Source: Dipteronia dyeriana (lineage: Eukaryota; Streptophyta; Magnoliopsida; Sapindales; Sapindaceae). Taken from it: 64,000 nt of DNA. Shown here piece by piece: positions 11,542-22,626 of this stretch; the first letter of the stretch is position 1; every line of letters begins with the position of its first letter. The notes under the pieces are model-generated. The model was not told where the DNA came from, did not search any database, and saw only the letters and a list, made by a program, of their open reading frames with translations. The stretch is from positions 18,269,501 through 18,333,500 of the forward strand of contig CM065296.1 in NCBI GenBank assembly GCA_032871835.1, given 5' to 3'. A program made the position numbers and the translations under genes.

Positions 11542-13659
11542 CTTTACAGAGTTAAGTGATAGAATTTGATGAATTTTAAAATTAGACCGATAAACAAAAA
11601 AAAAAGTCCTATACGAAATCTTGCCCAAACCTAGTTGATTTTGATGGATTTAATTTTATAATGTACTGAAATTAACCAAAAAAAAAATATCCAATTGATC
11701 TTGATAATTAAAATTAATAAAAAAAATTATCAATTATTTTTTTAGATTATCAAATTTCCATTAATGCGAATAATATAAACAAAAGTATGTATAAATGATA
11801 ATAAAGGAGAACAAATGATTATTTTTCACACTTTTATAATTCACATTACTTCAAAGTTGTTATACTTTGAAATTTAGGATATGTTAAAATGTTCACTTTT
11901 ATAATGTTTTTTTTTTTAAAGTCATTTTGTGTCTCGGTATGTAGGACTCGAATGTACTGAAATTATTATATAAAAATAAATAAATTTGCCTTAATAATTA
12001 TAAATTAAAAAGTCGGTTGTAATGAACGAAAAAAACATTGTAAAAGCATAAAAACTATGCATGATTGTATATGCAATTAAAACCTTTCATTCTCCCCTTT
12101 ATCTTCATACATCTCATGCAGACTATGCATGATTGATGTCGTTGAACCGGGCCATAATATATAATTATATAAAACTTGGAGATGTTGAGTTTTTCAACAG
12201 TGCGTGATCATCAAGACATTCATTTGTAAATTTCGTTTCCAAACCACATTAATCATTATTAGTAATTTAGTGCCGACCCAACTTGTTTTAATTAAGGATG
12301 ACAACGACTGCGTTGAACGGTTCCACATTTCTAGAAACCAATAAAGTTCCAGTTGGACGGGGTATTCACTCCACCTTACACTACCTTGTCTTTTTACAGT
12401 ATAAACTAAAATAAATCTATTTAAATAAATTTTGATTTGAATTTCTTGTAAAATAAAATCTACTTTAAAATAAATTTTTAAGTTTTTTTCAGAATCAGAA
12501 AATGATTTCTAACACTTAGCTTTTTTTTTAATGCTACATATTCAACAAAATAAAGAAAAATATTAAATAAATTTTCAAATTAATTTATCATCCAAGAATC
12601 ACATAAAATATTATTAAAATCAGTAAAAATTCGTTAGGAACCTTATAAAAATTAAAATAATGGATCCCTTAATATATATATATAACTCAACAAATAAGAA
12701 GAATCAATTTAAAATAATTTTTTAATAAATATTTTATATTAAATATAAAGCCTCAATTTTATAAATTTACATGACCCTTCAAATGTTATTGAGTCACACA
12801 TCTTATAAATTTTTCCACTTTTGCACAAAAATACCCTTCACTATTTTTGGACTTATGGAAGAGAATAGAAAAGAAATAATAAATCAAGGAAGGAAGAAAA
12901 GATAGTGTTTTGAGTAATTGTGGTTGGGACGGTTATCGATAAAAAGAAAAGGAAATGAAACAAATGTGATAATAATAGAGTTAGTTATAGGATATTGAAA
13001 AAATTCATTTCTCTCACTTTCCGTCCAATTTTGGAAAGATAGCAAATTGGGTGAAACGGAAGAAACTATTATCTCTATTTCCCTCATTATCCTATCCTTT
13101 CTTTCTCATTTTACAATCTAACAAGAAACGAGAAATCCACTCATTTCCTTTAATTTCATAGTATCTCCTATCTTATCAAACCAAACATAGTATCAATTTT
13201 AAACATATGAAAAATAAATTAATTAAAAAATCAATAACCTCCAACCTCCCTTGGGTTAACCATTTATACATATAATCAACTTTACTAAATATTTGATACT
13301 CACCTTAGTCAAGCTTGGTTAACATTAGTCTTTGACTAAGTTTGACTTTATTAAATAAGAGTATTTTTCATCATTTCAAGCATTGAAAATGAACAAAAAT
13401 TTTAAAAATCAGGATTAACCGAAGAAAAAAATCAGAAAACAAAAATAAAACAATTATTTTTTAATTGGACCTCCATTGTCCATCTCAAGATGGATGGTGG
13501 AGCTGAACCAAATATTAAAAGAAAAAAATGAATAAAAAAATTTGCTGGAGATCCAATTAAATTCCACAAATCAATTCCCAAAAAAAATATCATAATTAAA
13601 TCCCAAAAACAAAATCCACAAAACTCATAGCACTTTATATCTTTTCTTCAAACAATTCC
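11542..13659. other. AT-rich intergenic sequence, no gene seen
   Basis: Both strands are broken by stops with no protein-like frame. The longest frame (12884-13087 minus) has no recognisable character. Several poly-A and poly-T runs and TA steps occur. I looked for MITE ends around 12850-13200, where the text resembles TIRs (CAAACCAAACATAGTATC), but found no convincing partner. Confidence 0.6.

Positions 13660-13721
<62 letters not shown>
13660..13721. repeat. (GAT)n microsatellite
   Basis: About 20 perfect GAT triplets in intergenic DNA. It would encode Asp, Met or stops depending on frame, but no gene surrounds it. The next 300 bp up to 14017 are poly-A/poly-T rich and show no gene. Confidence 0.95.
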
Positions 13722-13723
<2 letters not shown>

Positions 13724-14026
13724 ATCAAAACAAAGATTTATCAATCAGGATCCTTTTCAATGTGATTACAAAAAAAAAAAAACAATCAAAAATTCGATTG
13801 AGCAAATAGCTTTATCAAAGAAGGAGTTTGAATGTCCAGATCTCTTCCCAAATTTCCCTTTTCCTATCTTGCTTTTTTTTTTTTTCATTTTTACTTTTTT
13901 TTTTATATTACCTTTTTTCTTAATTGATCTCCATCATCCACTTTTGCAAATCTTTGGTAGAGCTTCATTTAAAAAAGCATATTTTTTTTAAAAAATAATT
14001 AAGAATTTTGGAGGCAATTTGGTAAT

Positions 14027-14842
14027 GGGTGGCTCTATTGCCACCCACAAAACATCTTCCTACACACATATTAAAAAATTAAAATATTAATTTTACTCAC
14101 TACAACCATTAAAATATCAAAACTATCATTTATAAAAAAAAAAATCGTTGTTAATTGTAGAATCAATATATTGAATTATTTAAAAAACTATGAAATGATA
14201 ATGGTTTATACACTTAATCATCGTCATAGAAAAAAAATAACAACAATAATTAAACAACAATATGCAACTTCTTTTGCCTTTAAAAAAAACTATTTTCTCA
14301 ATCACCAAACAAATCGATTTTTTTAAGGAAAAAATTGATTTTTTTAAAAAAATCCACCAAGTTTTTCGGTTTACAAACCAATTAAATTAATACGAATTGT
14401 AGTTGAGTTAAATAAAGTGAGTGGGTTAGTTGTGTCTGAGAACTGTATAAACTTAATCAAGTTCTACGACTGTTTATCATAAAAAAAAAAGAGTTTGACA
14501 AAACTACAACTGCAATAATTTTGTATTTAATCACAACACAATAATAAAAATGTAAATAAACATACCTAAATGTATTCGAAATTCATGAAATCAATTCTTT
14601 ACTCACCAATTCCTTGACTATATGTGAAAAAAATTTATATTTTTGATTGATGTTGGGTTGATTAAGTATCGATTATTAGAGTTTATGATAGATGTGTATT
14701 CAACTTATGGATGTATAAATTGAATTTAATTTTCAATTATAATATATATTTTAAGTATTAAATGTAACAGCATTTTAGAAATAAAAAGGTTTTATTAAAA
14801 TATGGATGTATGAAGATATTCGTTGTGGCGATAGAGCCACGC
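14027..14842. mobile_element. Non-autonomous Mutator-like element (MULE MITE)
   Basis: An 816-bp AT-rich element flanked by a perfect 9-bp duplication TTTGGTAAT (14018-14026 and 14843-14851), the size typical of Mutator elements. Terminal inverted repeats of roughly 40 bp: left GGGTGGCTCTATTGCCACCC, right (opposite strand) GCGTGGCTCTATCGCCACAA, both followed by a CATCTTC/TATCTTC and CTACA/ATACA stretch. Inside each TIR a small palindrome GTGGC...GCCAC is present. No transposase frame exists within it. Removing the element leaves a continuous GGCAATTTGGTAATTTTGCAG. Confidence 0.85.
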
Positions 14843-15119
14843 TTTGGTAATTTTGCAGAGTTCTTAAGCTTGTGCTTGTGTTCGGATGGTTACCATGATG
14901 TTTGCTTTGGTAAAAGGCTAATAATAAAGTATTTTTTGTGCTAGAATCCACTGCTGCTTTTCATCAAACAAGTGAACAATTTCGGATAAGGATCCTCTGT
15001 TGAACTTGATTTGTACTGAGCTTTGCTGGCGTTTGTGTGATCTGCTTATACATGGTATTAAAAATAATGGAGGGTGATTATTATTATTATTATTAGATCA
15101 TATATTAGTATCTACGAAG

Positions 15120-15400
15120 AGGGAACCCTAGCCACCGCAGCTGAAAAAAGTAAAGAAACCCTAGCCGCCGCCAACCGTTGAACTACAGTCACCTTAGCCG
15201 CCGCATCTCATCTTTCGTCAGTTACCGACTTCGCCTGCATCACCAACCGTTGATCGCCAGTCACCTTAGCCGCCACAGATCCGAGATCGATCGATCCATC
15301 TCACGATCCAGTTCTGTTGCCGACACGTCCCAGTTCTGCAGCCAACTTCGCCCGTTGAACTTCAGTCGCCAGTCCGCCGTAGATCCAAGATCGATCGAAG
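15120..15400 (+). repeat. LINE 5' UTR with internal repeats
   Basis: This GC-rich leader has three imperfect repeats around AACCGTTGAACTACAGTCAC (15172), AACCGTTGATCGCCAGTCAC (15245) and CCCGTTGAACTTCAGTCGCC (15350). The last two are followed by similar GATCGATCGA stretches. Repeated leader segments suggest a promoter-like monomer structure. A 129-codon open frame (15178-15567) runs across it, but it is low-complexity and rich in Ser and Arg; I do not call it a gene. Confidence 0.55.
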
Positions 15401-15627
15401 ACCCTGTTCCGTCGCTTGATCAAGATCTGTGGCCGACCTCTCTCTCACTCCGTCGATCTACTGCCACGTCATCCGATCGCCGCTGCCACATGCTTGTCCT
15501 GTCGCCGCTGCCATCCACTCTCCTAGCTAATTCCCGATCTCGTTCTCTTTGTTGGGAAGAAATTTGAGTTATAAATCTTGAATAACTTTTTTAATTATCT
15601 TTATTGTTGTTTAAACTTACGATCGTT

Positions 15628-17053
15628 ATGGAGGTATCAGATCTATTTCCAGAACTTGAATTGCGAACTAGAGACCCTTCAATCCAAAAAGACTTTCACA
15701 CGAATGGACTTTCGAATCTCAAGCCAGTAATGAAATCTAATGCCCAAGCAATCTCATCCGCCATTGCCCCAGTGTCTTCGGCTCCAAAGAAAAAAGGTAT
15801 TTGCGTTGCTATCAAAGTCAACCCAAAAGCTTATGAAGAACGGTTGATACTTTGCAGTTACTCTCTTATTGGTCGAGTCATTTTGTCAAAGGGAGAGGAA
15901 CCATGGAAGGTATTGGCTCTTAAAGAAAAACTTCAATCTTTTTGGAAATTGAACTATCAATGGCATCTTATCTCTCTTGGGCGGGGATTCTTCCAGATTC
16001 TTTTGAATTCTAAGGAAGATAAAGCAAAAGTTTGGGGCATCAGACCTCTACATTTAAAACCTGGAACTCTAAGGCTTCAGCCATGGACTCAGAATTTTGA
16101 TCCTAACACACAACGCACAACGAATGCCCAAATATGGGTACGGTTTTATGATCTACCTTGGGAGTTTTGGCACCCCCAAATCCTTTCAGACATGGCACGT
16201 GGGATCGAAATTCCTCTAAAATTCGATAGAGCTACCCTAGAGGGTGATTATGGCCATTTCGCCTGCATGTTGATTGATGTTGATCTTTCCAAGCCTTTGC
16301 CTGATTCCATTATGATAGAGGTAGGGGATGATTGTTTGTTTCCGACTCTTTTCTTTGAGAATGTACCAAGTTTTTGCTCAGTTTGTTGCTCTATTGGTCA
16401 TTCGGCCGCTTCATGTCATCATGCGACTAGATTTACAGGGAATATCACTACTGAGCCAAATGATAAGATTCCGGAAAGAGGAAGATCCAAAATTAGACAA
16501 GAGTATAGACCGAAACACAAGTCAAGAGATGTCCCGAACTCTAGAGTCTTTGAGACTATCGAATCGGGTATTGATGTCATTTTGACCAAACCTGTTACTT
16601 CTCCTCCATCAAGACAACTTTAGATCCGACAACCTCTTCTAGTTCACTTAGGCCAATCATTCCCAATGAACGTGGCGAGGCCTTAAAAAATGATGCTTAT
16701 TTGGATGATTCCACAGACTAGACACTGAGCATGTGGATATAGATCCCACGTCATATCCTGTTATGACTGATATAGAGGCCTCAATTGATCCTCTCAGGGT
16801 AGAACCATATTTGTACAATCATGAGGGTGAAGCCAACTCTTATACTGATAGTGAAGGCACCGAATCTGACTTCAGCGACCCCACAACTTTAGACATTACA
16901 TGTGTTCAAGGAGGAGAATCTTGGGTAGATCAATCAGAAGATTCAGGTTGGAAAGAGGTTACCACCAAAAAAGGTAAGAAAAATAAGAAACAAGTTTCCA
17001 ATGTGGTTTTGCCCAAAAATAGGGCTGCTAAAAATAAATTAGTACATAAATGA
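15628..17053 (+). pseudogene. LINE ORF1 (DUF4283, CCHC zinc knuckle)
   Basis: An RNA-binding protein of plant L1 elements. The first frame (from MEVSDLFPEL) carries a DUF4283-type domain, with KAKVWGIRPLHL and the RFYDLPWEFW region in its second half, then a zinc knuckle CSVCCSIGHSAASC (CX2CX4HX4C). A stop at 16621 interrupts it. The C-terminal acidic and Lys-rich tail resumes at 16733 and ends GWKEVTTKKGKKNKK, as in intact relatives. The last stop overlaps the ORF2 start as ATGA at 17050-17053. Confidence 0.85.
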
Positions 17054-20000
17054 TTGTCCTTTATTGGAACTGTAGAGGTATTGCAAACAGCGATACTCAA
17101 CGTACTTTGAAATATTTCTGTTCTCGTCATAGACCGAATTTTGTTTGCCTTACTGAACCATTGTGTGCATTTGATTCTATTTCTCCTACTTTTTGGCGCT
17201 CTATGGGGTTACACTTTATTGGTTCTAATGCTAGAAATACTCCTAGTATGTGGATTTTTGGGTTTACTGCCTTTCAGAATCCTACTATTGTCCTGTCTCA
17301 CTCTCAACATGTTACGATTTCTGCTACTTTTAAGAGAAAGTACATCAGATCTCTTTTATTTATGCCAGTGTAAACTACATCACTCGTAGATCTCTTTGGA
17401 GCTCTCTCATTGATTTTGCTGGTTCATATAATCCATGGCTTGTTATAGGGGACTTTAACTCGGTTCTAGGAGCTCATGAGACTACTGGTAACATTTATAC
17501 TATTTCCTGTTATGATTTTCGTGCTGCTTTAACAGTCTGTGATCTTGTTGATATTGAAACGAAAGGAGTTTTTCATACCCGGATTGGTCGAGGAAGACAA
17601 GGTATAGTTCTTTCTCGTTAGACAGAGCTGTATGTTCTCACTCATTTCCGACATCTTGGTCTCAAATCGCCTGTGTTACCCTACCTATATCTCATTCAGA
17701 TCATCACCCGTTATTGGTTTCTGGTTCTGCAAGTGTTTCATTAGGTCCACGACCCTTCATGTTTCATGGTATGTGGGTTTCTCATCCCTCATTTCTTAAT
17801 TTGGTTAGATTGGTTTGGTCATCCTCTTTCATTGGAAGTGGCACTGGGATTGTTGTTCAGAAATTGAAGCTTTTGAAAAAGGCTTTGAGGAAGTGGAATT
17901 TGGAGGTGTTTAGGAATATTACATTGAATGTCACTAAGGCTAATGAGAAGGTGATGCTTATTCAGGGCAGGATTGGTTCTGAAGGTTTTTCAGATGATCT
18001 TTTTCGTCTTGAGACCGTCGCTTTAGCTGATCTGGATAGTGCTTTAAAACAGCAAGAATTTTTTCTGAAAGAGAAAAGTAGAGTCAGGTGGCTTGCTGAG
18101 GGAGATCGGAATTCTAATTTTTTTCACTCTCTATGAATCGTAGAAGGGGAAACAAGACTCTTTCCTCCATTCAAATTAGTGAACATATTTCTAATAATCC
18201 TATGGATATTGGTGAGCATGTTTCCTCTTTTTATCAGCATCTATTTTCGGATCCTTTCAATAACAGTTTATACCTCTCTATAATTAGAGAGCATGTGCCT
18301 TCATTGGTTACTGTTGATGAAAATACTTCGATTCTCCGAGTTCCCTCTTTTGATGAAGTGAGGAATACATTTTTTGCCATGGATCCTCTGCGTGCTCCTA
18401 GTCCTGATGGTTTCTCGGGCAGATTTTATTCACATTGTTGGGAAATTGTGGGTCATGATGTGGTTTTGGCCATGCAAGAATTTTTTCACTCTGGTCGAGT
18501 CTTTCCGGGTTTGAATTCTAATTTCTTGGTCCTTATTCCAAAGACTCCGATTGCTCTTTTGGTCAAACAGTTTCGCCCGATTGCCCTAGGTAATTTTATG
18601 TTTAAGGTTATCACTAAGATTATTGCTGATCGCTTGGCAAAAATTTGCTCCCGTATTATATCTCCAAATCAATTTGGTTTCATTAGGGGTCGTCAAATCG
18701 AAGACTGTATTGCTGGTGCTTCTGAATGTTTTAATGTGTTAAATAACTCTAGTCGCGGTGGGCACTTGGCCTTAAAAATAGTCATTCAAAAGGCTTTTGA
18801 CTCCATCAGTTGGCGTTTTATCTTTGAAGTCCTTCAGAGTTTTGGCTTCTTTGAGAGTTTTAATGATTGTGTTGCATCTATTTTTAGTTCTACTAGGATC
18901 TCAATTCTTATTAATGGATCCCCTCATGGTTATTTTCCTTGTTCGCGTGGAGTTCAGCAAGGTGATCCTCTTTCCCCTCTTCTCTTTTGTTTGGTGAAAG
19001 ATTTTTTGAGCAGATACCTTACGTATCTTGTAGACTCGGCACTATGACTTCTATCTCTTCTCCGGTTAGGATTCATGCCCCTTCACATTTTCTATATGCT
19101 GATGATGTTATTCTCTTCTGCCGGGCTTCTCCTCAGAATTTACAAGTAATTTTATATGCTTTTGCACTTTATAGCTCTCTCTCGGGTCAGTAAGTTAATT
19201 AGGAAAAATCTTCCATTTTTTTTGGCAAATGCATATCTGGGACTCGTATTGCTAACTTTTTTTTACTGTCTAGGATGCGTAAGGGCGGAGATTCGATGAT
19301 ATATCTAGGGATCCCTATTTTCATTGGGGCACCTAAGCGACGGTGGCTGATTCCATGGGCTGATAAATTAAAAGTAAATTGGAATCATTGGAATCATGGA
19401 AGGGTTTCTCTCTTTCAATGGCAGGTAGGTTATGTCTTATTGATTCAGTGATTACAGGTGCCTTCCTGTATTTCTTTCAAGTTTATCGTTGGCCTTCATC
19501 TCTCTTAAAAGATTTAAATGCTGCTATTCAGAATTTGTATTGGACTGGTTCGATTTATGGTCGTAAATCTATCCAAGTTGCTTGAAATTCTTGTTGTAGG
19601 CCTAAGGATGGTGGTGGTCTTGGTGTTAAAGACCTTGGTATTCTTAACAAGGCCATGCTTAAGAAATTCACTTAGAGGATGTTGACTGAGGAGTCCCTCG
19701 TTTTCACATATCTTCGAGCTCGATTTTTTACCCAGGATCACAAACCTAGAACATGGTATGTTGCTTCTTATGTTTGGCCAGGTCTAAAATTGCATTATAC
19801 TCCACTGATGATTGAATCTAGATGGTTGGTTGGTCTTCATTCTAAGGTCCGTTTTTGGTCAGATAACTGGTTGAGATATCTTTTGATTGACTTGGTTGAG
19901 GATAGGTCTTCATTACAACCTCTGCTGGATTCTATTGTGGGTGATATTTACTTAGATACTGCGGGTTGGAATATTCCTACATCTTTTAAAGCTTCCTACC

Positions 20001-21184
20001 CAGATGTTGCTTATGAGATTGAGAATGTGGTGGTTAGCACTGATCCAGACTCGTTAGTTTGGACTTGTTCCTTGGATGGTTCTGTTTCCTGTAAATCTGC
20101 TTATACCTCTCTCTCTAAGGTTAGGAGTTCTGTGTTTTGGGGTAAGCAGATCTGGGCGTCTTTCATTCCTCCTTCTCGCTCTGTCCTTATTTGGCGGCTG
20201 TTTCATGGTAAGATTCCCACAGACATTGCGTTGCGTGCCGGAGGTTATATTCTTCCATCTCGTTGTTGATTTTGTTGTGCTGCAGAGGAAGACTTAAGGC
20301 ATCTTTTTCTTGACTGTCCATTTATTCGTGGATTGTGGGATGTTGTATCCTCTACTTTTGGCCATAAACTTAAGTTAGAGGGTACTTATTTGGACCTTTG
20401 GCAGGAGACAATGAGAGTTATATTTAGCACTCAACTGAAAACTCTCTAGCGGGTTTCTATCATCATATTTTTCTGGGTGGTGTGGTTCTTCCGGAACCAA
20501 GCTACTTTTGAGGATGGCAATATTGTCTTTGCTGAAGCCCTTTCATTACTTTGGCATTCTTTTCGCGAGGCAGACTCTCTTCAGTATGGCACTATGAAGA
20601 ATTCAGAGGATGAACTTTAGATTCTTCAACGGCTCCATGTCTCTGGTCGCCCTCTAAAGGCTCCTCGTATTTTAGAGGTTAATTGGCGTCCTCCCCCGTT
20701 GGGTTGTTTTAAGGTTAACACGGACGAGGCTGCTTTTGGTAGTCCTGGTCTTGCTAGTTGGGCAGGGGTTTTTCGCACATGCAGGGGTTTCATTAAAGGT
20801 TGTTTTGCTATTCCTCTTAGTGTCTATTTTGCTTTTGAGGCTGAATTGGTTGTTGCCATTTACGCTATTGATTATGCTTAGACTTTTGGCTGGCGTCGGT
20901 TATGGTTGGAGATCGATTCTACTTTTGTAGTGGATATCCTTCGTTCTATGTCTTGTAAGGTTCTTTGGCGTTGGAACACCGCTTGGGATAGGTGTTTAGG
21001 TTTAATCTCTCAAATGGATTTTGTTGTGACTCATATCTATCAAGAAGGTAATCAAGTAGCGGATAGTTTAGCTCCCAGTAGCCCCAGTATCGTCTCTCCT
21101 ACTTGGTGGTGGAATGCTTTGAGCTTTTGCAACCCTTTTATTTTCAATGATTTTTGTAGCAGACCTTCTTTTAGGTTCTGTTGA
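17050..21184 (+). pseudogene. LINE ORF2 (endonuclease, RT, RNase H)
   Basis: In order: an apurinic-type endonuclease (WNCRG at 17065; VIGDFNSVLG near 17440; SHSDHHP near 17695); reverse transcriptase (LIPK, FRPIALGNFMFKVI, QFGFIRGRQ, GVQQGDPLSP, then YADD at about 19095 after a frameshift); a zf-RVT region around 20090-20340; and RNase H (FKVNTDEA at 20710, FEAELVVAI, HIYQEGNQVADSLA). Several frameshifts and stops break it. In RT motif A the text reads KIVIQKAFD where KIDIQKAFD-type sequences have the catalytic Asp, so a catalytic residue is also changed to Val. The protein would nick DNA and prime reverse transcription of the LINE RNA. Confidence 0.88.
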
Positions 21185-21289
21185 TCTTTTTTCTTCTTTT
21201 GTTTATGTTATGTTTTGTTCGCTTTATTTTTTCTTTAATAAAATGTTGGGTTAGCACCCCCAACAACCTTATAAAAAAAAATAATGGAG

Positions 21290-22184
21290 CGTTAAGATTT
21301 ATTTGTTTTCTTTTCGTTATTTATTATCCTTTGAAGTCATTAAAGCAGAAGAGATTAAAATGAAGAAGACAGAAATTGGTGAAGAAGATAAGGTCCGGAC
21401 ACAAAAGTAGTTCGTTTAATGTAAAACTGTAAAAAAAATAAAAAATTGAAAGACATAATTTAGATCGTTGGATGTATTAATATATATGTGACATCAAATC
21501 CTTAAAAGCTCAGCATATAAAGAGCTCAGCAGAAGATTCTGATCCCAATTTCGTATAAGGGCTCTCTATATTTTCCTTGTTTGTTGTACTTTTTACAAAT
21601 AAAAAATCATTTAAGGAGATAACAATCCAACAAACCTTCCTAAAAATGGTTCCTTATTATTATTTTTATTTATTTTTAATATTTTTAAATAAATTTAAAA
21701 TGTTATTATTTACAACATATGAGATGTTGAGAATTGGTAAAAATAATAAAAAAAAAGTTGAGAATTGGGTTAAAAAATTTAAATAAAGACATTGACATTT
21801 TTGGATAAAACGGGTAAGAAAGTTGAATTTTGGTTAAAATAAAAAAGAATTTGGATTAAACAAAAATAAATTAATTAATTTAAACCATTAAATATGAAGG
21901 ATGTTGACTCAACTTAACCAACTTATTAAAATTAAAGAATGAAAAAAAAAACAGGAAGGAAGCCCTCTTTCTTTATATTTAGAGATGTTTCGGCCGGTAA
22001 AATATAGTGTTTTCCGATTTATTGGAGATGCTTTAAAACTTATAAAATTATCAACGCCATTAAAAAAAAGATGGGGAATTTTTATTTAATATTTTTATAT
22101 TTTTCCTGTAGCTAGCGTTACATCGAAACTAGTATACCGATCAATCATTACTTATTTAAAGATAATAAACCAGAATCCGAAATC
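21290..22184. other. AT-rich intergenic sequence, no gene seen
   Basis: This lies between the LINE target duplication and the P450 pseudogene. Short lysine- or phenylalanine-rich frames only. Nothing recognisable. Confidence 0.6.
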
Positions 22185-22436
22185 TTATCTAATCCTTAGG
22201 GAAATCATAGTCTGTTGCAGATTGTTCATAACAATGGTGAACTCTTGCTCGTCTGACAAATCAACTTCATTACTCTTCACAGCTTTCTGGAGAAAACTCC
22301 AAACAAGATTGGCCACAAAATCCTCCTCTTAACTCCAAATGGCATCATACCATACAGTTGATCATGATCATCACCATCGTTCAAAAATCTCTCAGAATTA
22401 AAAGCCATTGGATCCTCCCAGACTTTGGGGTTAATT

Positions 22437-22448
22437 GCTCTGATACCA
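22437..22448 (-). other. Primer-binding site (tRNA-iMet type) stub
   Basis: On the minus strand TGGTATCAGAGC follows the LTR end after the spacer AT. This 12-mer is the standard initiator-Met tRNA primer site of plant copia elements. Only these bases of the internal region survive; P450 pseudogene sequence begins directly afterwards. Confidence 0.8.
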
Positions 22449-22450
22449 AT

Positions 22451-22587
22451 TGAAAATAAAACCACGGTTAAATGCTCAAGGCTAACCTAGAGGGGGGGGG
22501 GGGGGGGGGGGGGGGTGAATAGGTTAGACACCTTTTTCAACTCCCTTAGAAACAAACAAAAGTTTGTCCCTCTAGATTGCTTGTATC

Positions 22588-22626
<39 letters not shown>

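Larger units (their letters stand above)
15073..21276 (+). mobile_element. L1-type LINE, full length, inactive
   Basis: A non-LTR retrotransposon of about 6.2 kb: GC-rich 5' UTR, ORF1, ORF2 (endonuclease, reverse transcriptase, RNase H) and a 3' UTR ending in an A tract. It is bounded by a 13-bp target duplication AAAAATAATGGAG (15060-15072 and 21277-21289), so the copy is complete at both ends and not 5'-truncated. Stops and frameshifts in both ORFs make it inactive. Plant L1 elements with DUF4283 ORF1 and a C-terminal RNase H have this architecture. Confidence 0.92.

Noticed and set aside
12850..13200. Possible MITE with an end like GATACTATGTTTGGTTTG
   Set aside because: No matching opposite end or target duplication could be found by eye.
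15178..15567. 129-codon frame in the LINE leader
   Set aside because: It lies in the repeated GC-rich 5' UTR, is Ser/Arg-biased, and no plant L1 has a protein there.
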